Below are positions 45,345 through 53,824 of a stretch of DNA of 64,000 nt, in pieces. The notes beneath the pieces were generated by a model. The model saw nothing but the letters and a program-made list of their open reading frames with translations, was not told the origin of the DNA and ran no database searches. How positions within the stretch are numbered: position 1 is the stretch's first letter; every line of letters starts with the position of its first letter. Both the position numbers and the translations under genes were made by a program. Source of the stretch: an uncultured Pirellulaceae bacterium (GTDB lineage Bacteria > Planctomycetota > Planctomycetia > Pirellulales > Pirellulaceae). Location of the stretch: NCBI GenBank assembly GCA_937941455.1, contig CALDHM010000029.1, positions 1 through 64,000 on the forward strand. The letters run 5' to 3'.

Positions 45345-46574
45345 ATGAATTATTATCGAATCACCAGCGTTTTGATCATGGTCGGTTTCTTGGCAGGCTG
45401 CCAAACCTCTAAGTTTTCCCTGCCCAAGATGCCCAGCATGTCGAGCATGTTCGAGAACCGCCCCAGGCTGTTCGCCAAAAAAGACAAAAAAGAACTCCCG
45501 CCACCGTCGCGGCATTTCGAAACCATCAAAAACGAGGCCGAGCTCGCACGCAACGAGCGGCTCGACATCGAAACGGGGACCACGACACCCCCTAGCCAAG
45601 CCTCGGCGCCGTTCGGCGCCAAACACGATAATGCGGTTGCGATACAAGACCGCTTCGAACGCCCCAAGGTTGCCGGCGCCGAAAGTCAGGCGAATACAAT
45701 TCGCAAACCCTATCGCTATGACGGAAAACGCGAGGAGGAAAACGTCAAGGAAGCTGCGGCCGCGTTGGCCCAAAATTGGAAAGGCCTCGACAACGTCAAC
45801 CCCGTCCCCAACCCGCTGCCGACCACTCGTGGGGAATTCTCTCCCGAATTCGCGGCGAATCAATCCAAATCTCAAGAAATCGCCTCTCAATTTTCGCTCC
45901 CTGGCATCCCCTCATCGAACGATTTCGAGTTACCAGCCACGGTGAAACCACGGGCCTCCTCGTTAGCCAGTGACCAAACCAATTCGTTTGCACCGGTCAA
46001 TTCATCCCCTCCTGCAAATGTGATCGAATTGAAACCGAGTAATAGGACCTTCGATAATTCGATAACTAGCCAACCAACGTCTCCCTCAAACCTACCCCGA
46101 ACCGGCGACAGCAATCCTCTCCTACCGAAATCGAGCAATTCCTTCCCGACTGCGAATACAGCGCCACCGGCCGCAGTCAACACCGCACCGGCCTCAGGAG
46201 GCGCCGAGTATCCGCGTACGGCTCAAGCCGACAACTCCTTCGAACGCGCGCTGTCACAGTTGCCGCCTGCGCAAAACTCCCATTCAGCCTCGATCGCACC
46301 CGCTCCGATGACACCGCGCATCAATGAATTCGCGGTCGCGGCGTCAACGACCCCGCGGGACAATTCCCAGGACTTCGCCCCCACCACGAAGAATCAAACG
46401 TACATGCTCAACAACCCATTCGCCAACGAAGTCGAAAATCAAAACTTGGCTCAGGCCAGTCAATCGACCGGAAACACATCGAACCAAACTCGCAGCGCAC
46501 GCCTCCCCGAATCGCTGAGAACCAGCAGCCGCGGCTATGCTCCCGGCAGCACCGGCCGCCGGACGTCGTTTTAA
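45345..46574 (+). CDS. Predicted lipoprotein with a long disordered Pro/Ser/Asn-rich region
   Basis: A lipoprotein signal is clear: MNYYRITSVLIMVGFLAGC, with Cys19 as the acylation site. After that the 390-residue mature part is low-complexity and polar, rich in Ser, Asn, Pro, Thr and Ala, with repeated short pieces such as PPAANVIELKP and NTAPPAAVNTAPAS. No folded domain was recognised. It should sit on the periplasmic membrane or outer membrane. Composition suggests a flexible linker or matrix protein. The gene stands alone. Confidence 0.75.
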   Translation: MNYYRITSVLIMVGFLAGCQTSKFSLPKMPSMSSMFENRPRLFAKKDKKELPPPSRHFETIKNEAELARNERLDIETGTTTPPSQASAPFGAKHDNAVAIQDRFERPKVAGAESQANTIRKPYRYDGKREEENVKEAAAALAQNWKGLDNVNPVPNPLPTTRGEFSPEFAANQSKSQEIASQFSLPGIPSSNDFELPATVKPRASSLASDQTNSFAPVNSSPPANVIELKPSNRTFDNSITSQPTSPSNLPRTGDSNPLLPKSSNSFPTANTAPPAAVNTAPASGGAEYPRTAQADNSFERALSQLPPAQNSHSASIAPAPMTPRINEFAVAASTTPRDNSQDFAPTTKNQTYMLNNPFANEVENQNLAQASQSTGNTSNQTRSARLPESLRTSSRGYAPGSTGRRTSF

Positions 46575-46614
46575 TCAATGCCAGCGAGTTTCTGCAGCTC
46601 TCGCATTTCGCGCT

Positions 46615-46715
46615 AGGCTTTGTCCCGAAACGATTCGCCGGAACGCGCTAGCGTCCGGTTTTCACGAAAACCGCGGGCTAGTGCCCTGAGTCTGATGGGT
46701 TTTGGCACAAAGCCT
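46615..46715 (+). repeat. 101-bp inverted-end repeat, family B, copy 2
   Basis: Ends AGGCTTTGT (46615-46623) and ACAAAGCCT (46707-46715) are perfect inverted repeats. Inside are CGCGCTAGCGTCCGG and a GGTTTTCACGAAAACC hairpin. The copy at 40946-41046 is in the opposite orientation and has exactly the same length. Confidence 0.78.
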
Positions 46716-46829
46716 CGTGAATTTCTCCATAACGACAACGACATTTTGTGACAGAGTCGAGCGAGAGCAATTCCCCAGCGCGGTGGTCAGGGCAGCTTCT
46801 CTTCCGCGCCCCGGACCGACGATAATGAT

Positions 46830-47678
46830 TTGGGTCCGCCACTTTGCGGTTCATCCCCCACCTTCATCTCGAAATTTTCGTTGCCTACATCCCGCGATAA
46901 CCTTTGTGAAACCAATCTCCGGCGCATAGTCGCGTCGCCGGCGTGTCTCGAATTTTTTGAGACACTTGACTCGACCAGTACGCAGCTGCGCGACAGCCTA
47001 GTCCGAACCAACCAAACTTTTCCGCGCGTCGTCATCGCTCGCTCGCAAACCTCCGGACGCGGCCGTCGAGCTAATCGCTGGGAATCTGCGCCAGGAAATT
47101 TAGCCATGACTTTTGCATTTTTCAGCCCCTTGTCGCTGGGGGAGTTGGCTCTCGATCTGACGCGTCTTTCCGTGGTCGCCGCCGTGCAGGTCGCCGCAGC
47201 GACTCGAGAAATCTGCAAGATATCTGGCATCGAGCTCAAGTGGCCGAATGATCTCGTTCTCGACGGACGGAAATTGGCAGGACTTTTGATCGAAACCTTA
47301 CCCCTAGGCTCCGGTACGGTGGTGCTGTTTGGTGTCGGAATGAATGTTAATCAACCGCTCACGCTGACTCCGGTGCCGGGACAACTCGCTCCCATCGCCC
47401 TGGTGGATGTGTTGGATACGTTCGTCGACCTGAACGAATTGGCAGCCGCAATCATCAGGCGTTGGCTGGAGCTGACGACCAGCGGCCAGAGCGTCGCTGG
47501 TTGCGACGAGAGCCTCGACAAAGACCTCTGGCGGAATGGTCAACAGGTACAGATTGACGATGGTTCGAAAATTTTTTCGGGTAAGCTCGTGGGGTTGACT
47601 TCGAGCGGCTGGGCCAGGCTGCAGTTCGAGGACGGCACCACGAGAGATTTTCCGACCGGTACAATGCGGGCAATTTGA
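46830..47678 (+). CDS. birA: Biotin-[acetyl-CoA-carboxylase] ligase
   Basis: The protein links biotin to the carboxyl carrier protein of acetyl-CoA carboxylase. It shows the ATP/biotin motif SQTSGRGRRANRWES, LKWPNDLVLDGRKLAGLLIE, LFGVGMNVNQPL and a C-terminal SH3-like domain ending QFEDGTTRDFPTGTMRAI. There is no N-terminal helix-turn-helix, so it is a non-regulatory (class I) ligase. The start is uncertain: the open frame begins with TTG (46830); a later TTG at 46881 is also possible, and no ATG lies before the domain. Confidence 0.93.
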   Translation: MGPPLCGSSPTFISKFSLPTSRDNLCETNLRRIVASPACLEFFETLDSTSTQLRDSLVRTNQTFPRVVIARSQTSGRGRRANRWESAPGNLAMTFAFFSPLSLGELALDLTRLSVVAAVQVAAATREICKISGIELKWPNDLVLDGRKLAGLLIETLPLGSGTVVLFGVGMNVNQPLTLTPVPGQLAPIALVDVLDTFVDLNELAAAIIRRWLELTTSGQSVAGCDESLDKDLWRNGQQVQIDDGSKIFSGKLVGLTSSGWARLQFEDGTTRDFPTGTMRAI

Positions 47679-48003
47679 AATTTGTGGGATTCCTGCAAAT
47701 GTTTGCTAAGCTTCGGCGTTCAATTTGATGATCAAACCCGATTCGGCGGAATCTCGGCGGAATTTTCAGTTTGTTGCGGCACGTGGGAGAACGCCGCAAT
47801 ATCGGCAGAGCACGACTCCGGAATTTTATGGATTCTTGATGAGGCGGAGCCCGGCATTCAGCGAAACGTCTCGGATTCCGCGGGGATTTTCGACTGAACC
47901 AGTCTAGAATTTTTTCTTCCAATCGTCACAATAAGAGATTGCGGTTCGTTGTCGCAGAGCGCACAGCCCCGCATCTCACGATCAAAAGACTGAGGAGTCG
48001 CAT
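47679..48003. other. Intergenic region between birA and the 108-residue protein
   Basis: 325 bp. A TTGATGATCAA palindrome lies at about 47724-47734, at the distance of an FNR/CRP-like half-site pair but with a 1-bp spacer, so it is probably chance. Nothing else was recognised. Confidence 0.4.
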
Positions 48004-48330
48004 ATGCCACTATTCGAAATTGAGACCGACGCACACATCATTATCACTTGGGCAGAGAACGAAGCGAGCGCCCAAGCGATGGCCCGAGACGCTTACCCTA
48101 CGGAAAATGTGTTGCGGATGACTCGGCGACCCCGCGACAGCTGGGTGATCTCCAAAGCGGTGCTGGGCATCACCGGCAAGGCAGGTGACCCCTGTGCCAT
48201 TGCCCGAGATTGCCTCTCCAAGGCTTCAGGCGATAAAGTTCACGCCATTCGACTGTACATGCACGAGACGGGAACCGATCTCGATCAGGCACGCAAGGCC
48301 ATTGAATCGAACATGGTGATGGGCTGGTAA
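48004..48330 (+). CDS. Small protein with an L7/L12-like C-terminal helical motif
   Basis: The 108-residue product has a strong AGGAG ribosome site and a good terminator behind it, so it is a real single-gene unit. The first half (MPLFEIETDAHIIITWAENE ... AMARDAYPTENVLRMTRR) is alpha/beta. The last 30 residues (KVHAIRLYMHETGTDLDQAR then KAIES) resemble the KxxxIKLxREATGxGLKEAKxxVE motif of the ribosomal protein L7/L12 C-terminal domain, seen also in other small bacterial proteins. It is not itself L7/L12. Function unknown. Confidence 0.8.
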   Translation: MPLFEIETDAHIIITWAENEASAQAMARDAYPTENVLRMTRRPRDSWVISKAVLGITGKAGDPCAIARDCLSKASGDKVHAIRLYMHETGTDLDQARKAIESNMVMGW

Positions 48331-48383
48331 AAGCAGCCCCGCAAGATCTCCATCCGATTTCGTAATTCCGCCAACATAGAAAA

Positions 48384-48413
48384 AAAGGCTACTCGGGCAC
48401 GAGTAGCCTTTTT
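48384..48413. terminator. Bidirectional intrinsic terminator
   Basis: A 12-bp perfect stem AAAGGCTACTCG (48384-48395) / CGAGTAGCCTTT (48400-48411) with a GGCA loop, flanked by A and T runs on both sides. It serves the 108-residue protein gene (plus) and the TIGR03067 gene (minus). Confidence 0.93.
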
Positions 48414-48441
48414 GTTTGGGCAACCGGATGATTGCCGGTTT

Positions 48442-48933
48442 TTATTTGGCCAAGCCCGCGGCGGCTCCGCTCCCAGAGTTCCCTTCCGAAACAATGGTGG
48501 AGTCATCTTCATCGACGTTCGACCCCTTCCGATATTTCAGAACACAATATTTGTTCTCGGCCGTCGAACTATGATTGAGCGGGAACGCGTCGTCCTGGCT
48601 GAAGGTGATCGTTAGGATTCCGTCTGAGAACGAGTAGAGCGCGCGTACCGTTTTCCCCGAGTCGGCACCGCGGTTGATAATGAAGTTCAGTTGAAAGGTC
48701 CCCTCTTGGGCCAGGGCAACCATACCCCCCGAGTTCAAACTCCCAGATTTGGCATCGAAGCCATTGCCATTGATCTTGAGGCTCATCGAACTGAGGCTGT
48801 TCGCAGGCACGGTAACTCCAGCGAGCGTGCCCGACGTCACGACCCAATCGCCCGTTAAATCGCCAATCGATTGGGCCGCACTGACCCCTGACATGAGCAA
48901 ACCAAACAAAACCGCGAGCACAAGCTTTTTCAT
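48442..48933 (-). CDS. Secreted TIGR03067-domain protein
   Basis: A signal peptide MKKLVLAVLFGLLMSGVSAA is followed by a lipocalin-like beta domain of about 115 residues that matches the TIGR03067 family, well represented in Planctomycetes: LTGDWVVTSGTLAGVTVPAN, GTFQLNFIINRGADSGKTVR, and LYSFSDGILTITFSQDD. A Ser/Gly/Glu-rich tail ends it. The family has no known function. ATG 48933 gives a standard signal peptide; the frame opens at a TTG (48945). It shares its terminator with the gene on the other strand. Confidence 0.85.
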   Translation of the reverse strand: MKKLVLAVLFGLLMSGVSAAQSIGDLTGDWVVTSGTLAGVTVPANSLSSMSLKINGNGFDAKSGSLNSGGMVALAQEGTFQLNFIINRGADSGKTVRALYSFSDGILTITFSQDDAFPLNHSSTAENKYCVLKYRKGSNVDEDDSTIVSEGNSGSGAAAGLAK

Positions 48934-49124
48934 CGAATCACCCAATTGTTAAATCATCTGACGGTGTGACCTATGCTAAATTATGACGGGTCCGAGATCA
49001 AAATCAACCAATTTGCCAGAGGAATTCCGCTCCCTGAACAGGCTCGGGGTCATGATTTTCGTGCTACGGACTGGCTCGGCTCGGCTTATTTTTTCCCGCG
49101 TTTTCTTGAATTGACTCGCGATCA

Positions 49125-50057
49125 ATGGCGTCCACGTTAATCAGCCTCGATGGTGTTTACAAGCGGTTCGGACGAATCGAGGTCTTGCGCGGTATCGATC
49201 TGGTGGTTTCTCCCGGGGTCACCGGCTTGCTGGGCCCCAATGGAGCTGGAAAGAGTTCACTCATCAAACTGTTGCTGGGCCTGATTCGCGCCGACAGCGG
49301 GTCGGGAAATGTCATGGGATTTCCCTTGGGCAAACAAGGGAGATCGCTGCGCCAGAAAATCGGCTACGTTCCCGAGGAAGACTGTTACATCCCAGGGTTG
49401 ACTGGTGTCGAAGCGGTACAGTTCGCGGCGGCCTTGTCGGGATTGCCCGACGTCGAAGCTTTGCGGCGTGCCCATGAGATTCTTGACTTCTGCGGGATGA
49501 AGCAGGAGCGATATCGTCCGATCGAAACGTATTCGACCGGGATGCGGCAGAAAATCAAATTCGCCGCGGCCATTGTGCACGATCCCGAGCTTCTGATCTT
49601 GGATGAACCGACATCGGGTTTGGATCCCGAAGAACGCGAGCAACTCCTGGTGCGGATTCGCATGCTGGCCGATCATCACCAGAAGTCCGTCCTGATCTCC
49701 ACCCATATTCTGCCGGATGTGCAACAGGTCTGCGATCACGTGGTGATTCTAGTAAAGGGCAAGGTGCGGCTGCAGCAATCGTTCACCTCATTGAATCGTC
49801 CAGCGTCACCATCGTTGACCGTCTCTCTGCTCAGCACGCCGGAACCATTCGTCGCGGCTATAAAGAAAGCCGGGATCGACATTGCTGAGATCGTTCCAGG
49901 GCAATTCCGAATCGGATTGGATCACAACCAAAGCGAACTGTTGTGGAATATCGCCGAGGGGACCGGCTCAATTATTCAGTCGCTGCGACCGGCCAAAAAT
50001 TCGTTAGAGGAAATCTTCATCGCAGCTGTTCAGGAGAGCCATCGTGCCGATCTTTGA
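49125..50057 (+). CDS. ABC transporter ATP-binding protein (ABC-2 type), first of two
   Basis: The 310-residue ATPase has Walker A LLGPNGAGKSSLIK (about residue 35), the signature YSTGMRQKIKFAAAI, Walker B LLILDEPTSGLDP and the H-loop ISTHILPDVQQV. A C-terminal extension of about 90 residues resembles regulatory tails of drug- or Cu-type exporters. No ribosome site precedes the ATG. The next permease gene begins inside its last codons (14-bp overlap), so the two are translationally coupled. Confidence 0.93.
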   Translation: MASTLISLDGVYKRFGRIEVLRGIDLVVSPGVTGLLGPNGAGKSSLIKLLLGLIRADSGSGNVMGFPLGKQGRSLRQKIGYVPEEDCYIPGLTGVEAVQFAAALSGLPDVEALRRAHEILDFCGMKQERYRPIETYSTGMRQKIKFAAAIVHDPELLILDEPTSGLDPEEREQLLVRIRMLADHHQKSVLISTHILPDVQQVCDHVVILVKGKVRLQQSFTSLNRPASPSLTVSLLSTPEPFVAAIKKAGIDIAEIVPGQFRIGLDHNQSELLWNIAEGTGSIIQSLRPAKNSLEEIFIAAVQESHRADL

Positions 50058-51108
50058 CGTCGGGTACCGCAAGTGGAATGGCGCGCTGGTCTCGCGGCTG
50101 GAGCGATGTCTGTCCATCGCGCTCACCGGAATCCGGATCGCGCTGAAATCGGTATGGATCAAACGGATGACGCTGGCCTGCTGGTTGCCGGTATTCTACT
50201 GGGGCGTCGGCTTTTTGGTGTTTGAGCGACTGAACAATGACCAGTTGCTGCAAAGAGCCGAATCGGCTGCCATCAAACAAAGCGGCGGCGCCAGCCAAAT
50301 CCTCCGCGGTGAACTCGAGGCCGCACGGCGGCAACGTGTTCAAGAAGAGGTCGCGCGGGAATTGCAGCGCAATTTTCGATCGTTCCCTGCCATCGATCGC
50401 TTGGTGGAGAGTCTACGTCAAAACGACCCGGGGGAATTGCGGCATACGTTTTGGAGCTGGATGCTGATGACTTACTTTCGCTATCCGCAAATTACGGGAT
50501 TGGTGTTCTTGTTGGGTTTCGTTACACCATCTCTGATCTCGAAGGATATCCGCTCGCGGGCCTTGTATCTCTATTTCTCGCGTCCGATCGGCAGCCTCGA
50601 GTATCTGATCGGCAAGTTCTTGATTCCGTCCGTTTTTTTGATGGCGATCACCACGGCCCCTGCGCTCGCGTTGTATGTCTTAGGCGTATTTTTGTCTCCT
50701 AGTTTCGATGTGGTCTGGTGGACCTGGGACATTCCCTTGCGGGTCGTGGTCGCCTCGGCGGTCGTGGTGGTCCCCACAGTGTCACTGGCCCTCATGCTGT
50801 CGGCGCTGACCCAGGAGAGTCGTTTTGCGGCGTTCGCCTGGTTTGCGATCTGGGCACTGGGTCACGGCGCTTGGTTTGCTTTTCAGATCTCGACGTTTTC
50901 GCCCGACGGTCCTGATTCTTCGCTGCAACCGGCACTGCAGGCGTTTTCGCGAGTTTCACTTTATAACGTCTTGGGTGAGGCTCAAACGTTCGTCTTTGGG
51001 TTTTCATCGTTATCCGAAGCGTTGGTCAGCCTCATTTTATTGACCCTGTTGACCATCGTTTGTCTCGCTGTTCTGCTTCGCCGTTTATCCCGCTTCATCA
51101 ACCTTTAA
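50044..51108 (+). CDS. ABC-2 transporter permease, first of two
   Basis: The 354-residue protein has a cytoplasmic N-terminus with a polar segment (AASRLRGELEAARRQ-like, about residues 75-140) and six membrane helices, in the style of ABC-2 permeases (ITGLVFLLGFVTPSLISKDI, RALYLYFSRPIGSLEYLIGK). The GTG start has an AGGAGAG ribosome site located inside the previous gene. Substrate unknown. It pairs with the upstream ATPase. Confidence 0.9.
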   Translation: MPIFDVGYRKWNGALVSRLERCLSIALTGIRIALKSVWIKRMTLACWLPVFYWGVGFLVFERLNNDQLLQRAESAAIKQSGGASQILRGELEAARRQRVQEEVARELQRNFRSFPAIDRLVESLRQNDPGELRHTFWSWMLMTYFRYPQITGLVFLLGFVTPSLISKDIRSRALYLYFSRPIGSLEYLIGKFLIPSVFLMAITTAPALALYVLGVFLSPSFDVVWWTWDIPLRVVVASAVVVVPTVSLALMLSALTQESRFAAFAWFAIWALGHGAWFAFQISTFSPDGPDSSLQPALQAFSRVSLYNVLGEAQTFVFGFSSLSEALVSLILLTLLTIVCLAVLLRRLSRFINL

Positions 51109-51123
51109 TTACTCCTAGCGACT

Positions 51124-52116
51124 GTGGCTATCGTCGAATTTGAAAACGTCACGAAACTTTATCGGACTGTCCTCGGCGTCAACGATATTTCCTTGCAGAT
51201 GGAGCCGGGGGTCTACGGCCTGCTGGGCCCGAACGGTGCCGGAAAAACAACGTTGATCAATCTGATGCTGGGGCAACTCAAACCGACCTTAGGCCGGGTT
51301 CGTCTGTTCGGCAGCGATCCTTGGCGGAGCGACCGTTCGTTCCGTCAGGTCGGGCTATGTCCAGCGGTCGAACTGCAGTTGCCGCGCACAACGGCACTGG
51401 AGTGGGTAACCTACCTGGTTCAACTGCATGGTTTTGGACGACGAACAGCATCTCGGTTAGCTCAGGCCGCTTTGGAACGGGTCCAGTTGGAACAGGCGAT
51501 GCATCGTCCGATTCGCGATTATTCCTTGGGCATGCGGCAGCGCGTCAAGCTTGCTCAGTCGATTGCCCATGATCCTGACTTGCTGATATTGGATGAGCCG
51601 TTCAATGGACTTGATCCCATCGCTCGGCACGACATGATTCAATTTTTGCTCGAGTGGGGGCGGCGCGGCAAAAGCTTGATTTTGTCTAGCCATATTTTGC
51701 ATGAAGTCGAGGCGGTCAAGCCCTCCTTCTTACTGATTTCCAGCGGGCGGCTCCTAGCTGCCGGCTCGCCGCAAGAGGTCCGCGAAATCCTGGCAGACTC
51801 CCCCAATCGCTTGCTGATCAAATGCTCCCAGCCGCGTCGTCTCGCAGCGGCAATTACCCAGCTATCGATCGTATCGGGTGTGCGCATCGATGAGCAAACT
51901 GGCGAATTGGCTGTCGATACCTTGTCGCCACGGAAGTTAATCAGCGAGTTGCCCGCGCTGGCTCGATCGGCGTCCGTCACGATCCTCGAATTGCGGTCTA
52001 CAGACGAGTCCCTGAAGGAACTGTTCGCGACGCTCTTGAAGTACCATCGCGGCGAGATGAATTTGCGTCTCTCAGGCGACTTGCGGCAATACTCCGGGGC
52101 GGGGGAGGAAGGATAG
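51124..52116 (+). CDS. ABC transporter ATP-binding protein, second of two
   Basis: The 330-residue ATPase has Walker A LLGPNGAGKTTLINL, the signature YSLGMRQRVKLAQSI, Walker B LLILDEPFNGLDP and the H-loop LSSHILHEVEAV. A C-terminal domain of about 90 residues follows. The start is GTG, 15 bp after the first permease. It differs clearly from the first ATPase, so the four genes may form one heteromeric exporter or two related ones. Confidence 0.93.
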   Translation: MAIVEFENVTKLYRTVLGVNDISLQMEPGVYGLLGPNGAGKTTLINLMLGQLKPTLGRVRLFGSDPWRSDRSFRQVGLCPAVELQLPRTTALEWVTYLVQLHGFGRRTASRLAQAALERVQLEQAMHRPIRDYSLGMRQRVKLAQSIAHDPDLLILDEPFNGLDPIARHDMIQFLLEWGRRGKSLILSSHILHEVEAVKPSFLLISSGRLLAAGSPQEVREILADSPNRLLIKCSQPRRLAAAITQLSIVSGVRIDEQTGELAVDTLSPRKLISELPALARSASVTILELRSTDESLKELFATLLKYHRGEMNLRLSGDLRQYSGAGEEG

Positions 52117-52123
52117 GCGCGTC

Positions 52124-52942
52124 ATGAACATGCTCCTGGCGATTTGGGCGACTTTTACGTTCGAGCTTCACCGAGCCTTTCATATCCAGCGAATCCTCTA
52201 CGGCTTCGTCCTGGCCAGTTTTCCGCCGGCGATCGTTCTGGCCTTGGGCTGGGGCATGAAACTCCTGTCGATGCGATCCCGGCGCGACGCGGAGGTCAGC
52301 CAGGCGTTGTCGTCCGCATTGCCTGGGGTCTTGATCGTGCTCTTGGCAATCGTATGCCTGTTAGCACTCCTGCTGTGGGCTACCACCAACGTAAATTCGG
52401 AATTAGAGGGCAAGACTTGGATTTTTTCGGCAGTTCGTACCAACGGTCGACTTTCCCTGTTTTTCGGCAAATATCTCGCGTCGGTCGCCCTCTCATTCAT
52501 GGTGTGTCAAGTCGCGATCGTGTTATCGATGCTGGCGATGGTGCCCAACGCCTTGCCGAATCGCCTTCAGAATGGGATGGCCCTTTCGGTGCTCATGTTG
52601 CTGAGTTGTTGTGTTTACGGCGCAACTCTGTCTCTGGTCGGTGTCATCTTTTATCGGCGGGCAATGGTGATCGGCGCGGGCTATTTGATTTTGGTCGAGT
52701 TGATCTTGCCGAATGTCCCCTCGCTGATTTGTAACTTTACGGCGAGAAGACATCTTTTCGATCTGGCGATTCGCTGGATCGGCTGGTTCCTGCCTGGGGA
52801 CGATTCCATCTATCGCATTCAATACGGATGGCATCCGCTCTGGGTTAACTTGGCCGCCTTGGCCGCAATCACGGCAGCTGCGTTATTGTTGGGGGGATAC
52901 TGGATTCGCCGTAAGGAGTATGTCACTGCGGAGGACGCCTAA
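52124..52942 (+). CDS. ABC-2 transporter permease, second of two
   Basis: The 272-residue protein has six membrane helices (PGVLIVLLAIVCLLALLLWA, SVLMLLSCCVYGATLSLVGV) and the short polar WIFSAVRTNGRLSLFFGKYL region between the first pair and the rest, as in ABC-2 permeases. It starts 7 bp after the second ATPase. It is the last gene of the four-gene operon. Confidence 0.88.
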   Translation: MNMLLAIWATFTFELHRAFHIQRILYGFVLASFPPAIVLALGWGMKLLSMRSRRDAEVSQALSSALPGVLIVLLAIVCLLALLLWATTNVNSELEGKTWIFSAVRTNGRLSLFFGKYLASVALSFMVCQVAIVLSMLAMVPNALPNRLQNGMALSVLMLLSCCVYGATLSLVGVIFYRRAMVIGAGYLILVELILPNVPSLICNFTARRHLFDLAIRWIGWFLPGDDSIYRIQYGWHPLWVNLAALAAITAAALLLGGYWIRRKEYVTAEDA

Positions 52943-53077
52943 CCCCGGTCCGCTTCGAATTCGAAAGCGGCACCTGGCAAGAGCAACAAAATCAGTGCGA
53001 TGGCCGCCGTGATGATCCTGAGCACGTCTCCGATTCTCAGAAACAGGAACATGGTGAGTTGAATTCCCGAAAGGAAA

Positions 53078-53731
53078 TTACATGGCAGCAGCGAGGCTGT
53101 CACCTCCCACGAATGCCATGTGACGACCGCGCAGTCGCAACATGCAGACGCCGCCAATGATCATCAACACTAAAATGACGAACTTCACAAAAGTCCCCAG
53201 CATCGTCAAGACAGCGCTGGTGGCAATCGCGTGATCGGACATCGATTCTAACTTCTCGAGGTTTTTCTCGACAAAGGCATCTCCTGCGTTAACCAACATC
53301 AAAACGCCGGCGATCAGCACGAATAACTGAATGACTCCGAGCGTCAACAAAATCCCACCGACGAACTGCAAGGCGACTCTCGCGTTAGGGCTCATGTAAC
53401 CCCTCGGTTGATACGCTACTGGAGGGGGACATACTGTTGTGTCATTGGATCCAACGGGGCAGGGTAGGGAGGAGCGCGCACCAAGGTCTTGTCCCGGTGA
53501 GTAAGGAACGATACCGCTATCGGTGGGCACTGTCAGAACATCAGCTGGCAATGGGTTGAGGAACGGATCCTTCGCCAGCGGATCATCAGCGATTTCGCCA
53601 ACAATCGGCTCGTTGACCTGATCTATGTTGGCGGAATCTATTTTCTGTTGGGCAGAAGTATCAGCTTGGTATGTGCTCGCCTTTGGTGAAAATGCTTCCT
53701 GTTGTTGAGGCCGCGGGGCATCAGATCCCAC
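53078..53731 (-). CDS. Two-helix membrane protein with a disordered N-terminus
   Basis: About 110 N-terminal residues are polar and rich in Pro, Asp and Ala (PLAKDPFLNPLPADVLTVPT), and look disordered. Two membrane segments follow (VGGILLTLGVIQLFVLIAGV and MLGTFVKFVILVLMIIGGVC), then a short basic end. The family is not recognised. The open frame starts with GTG and no ribosome site is seen, so the start is uncertain. It lies downstream of comEC on the same strand. Confidence 0.6.
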   Translation of the reverse strand: MGSDAPRPQQQEAFSPKASTYQADTSAQQKIDSANIDQVNEPIVGEIADDPLAKDPFLNPLPADVLTVPTDSGIVPYSPGQDLGARSSLPCPVGSNDTTVCPPPVAYQPRGYMSPNARVALQFVGGILLTLGVIQLFVLIAGVLMLVNAGDAFVEKNLEKLESMSDHAIATSAVLTMLGTFVKFVILVLMIIGGVCMLRLRGRHMAFVGGDSLAAAM

Positions 53732-53824
53732 ACGTTTCAGTTTTATTTCCGCGGCGATTCATCTCAATTTCCAAAGATGCCGCCAATATACTGGCAAGGT
53801 TCAATCGCCGATTGCCGATGCGAA

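Noticed and set aside
52939-53052. Possible 37-residue hydrophobic peptide on the minus strand
   Set aside because: Single hydrophobic stretch without a ribosome site, overlapping the end of the ABC permease gene; too little support.
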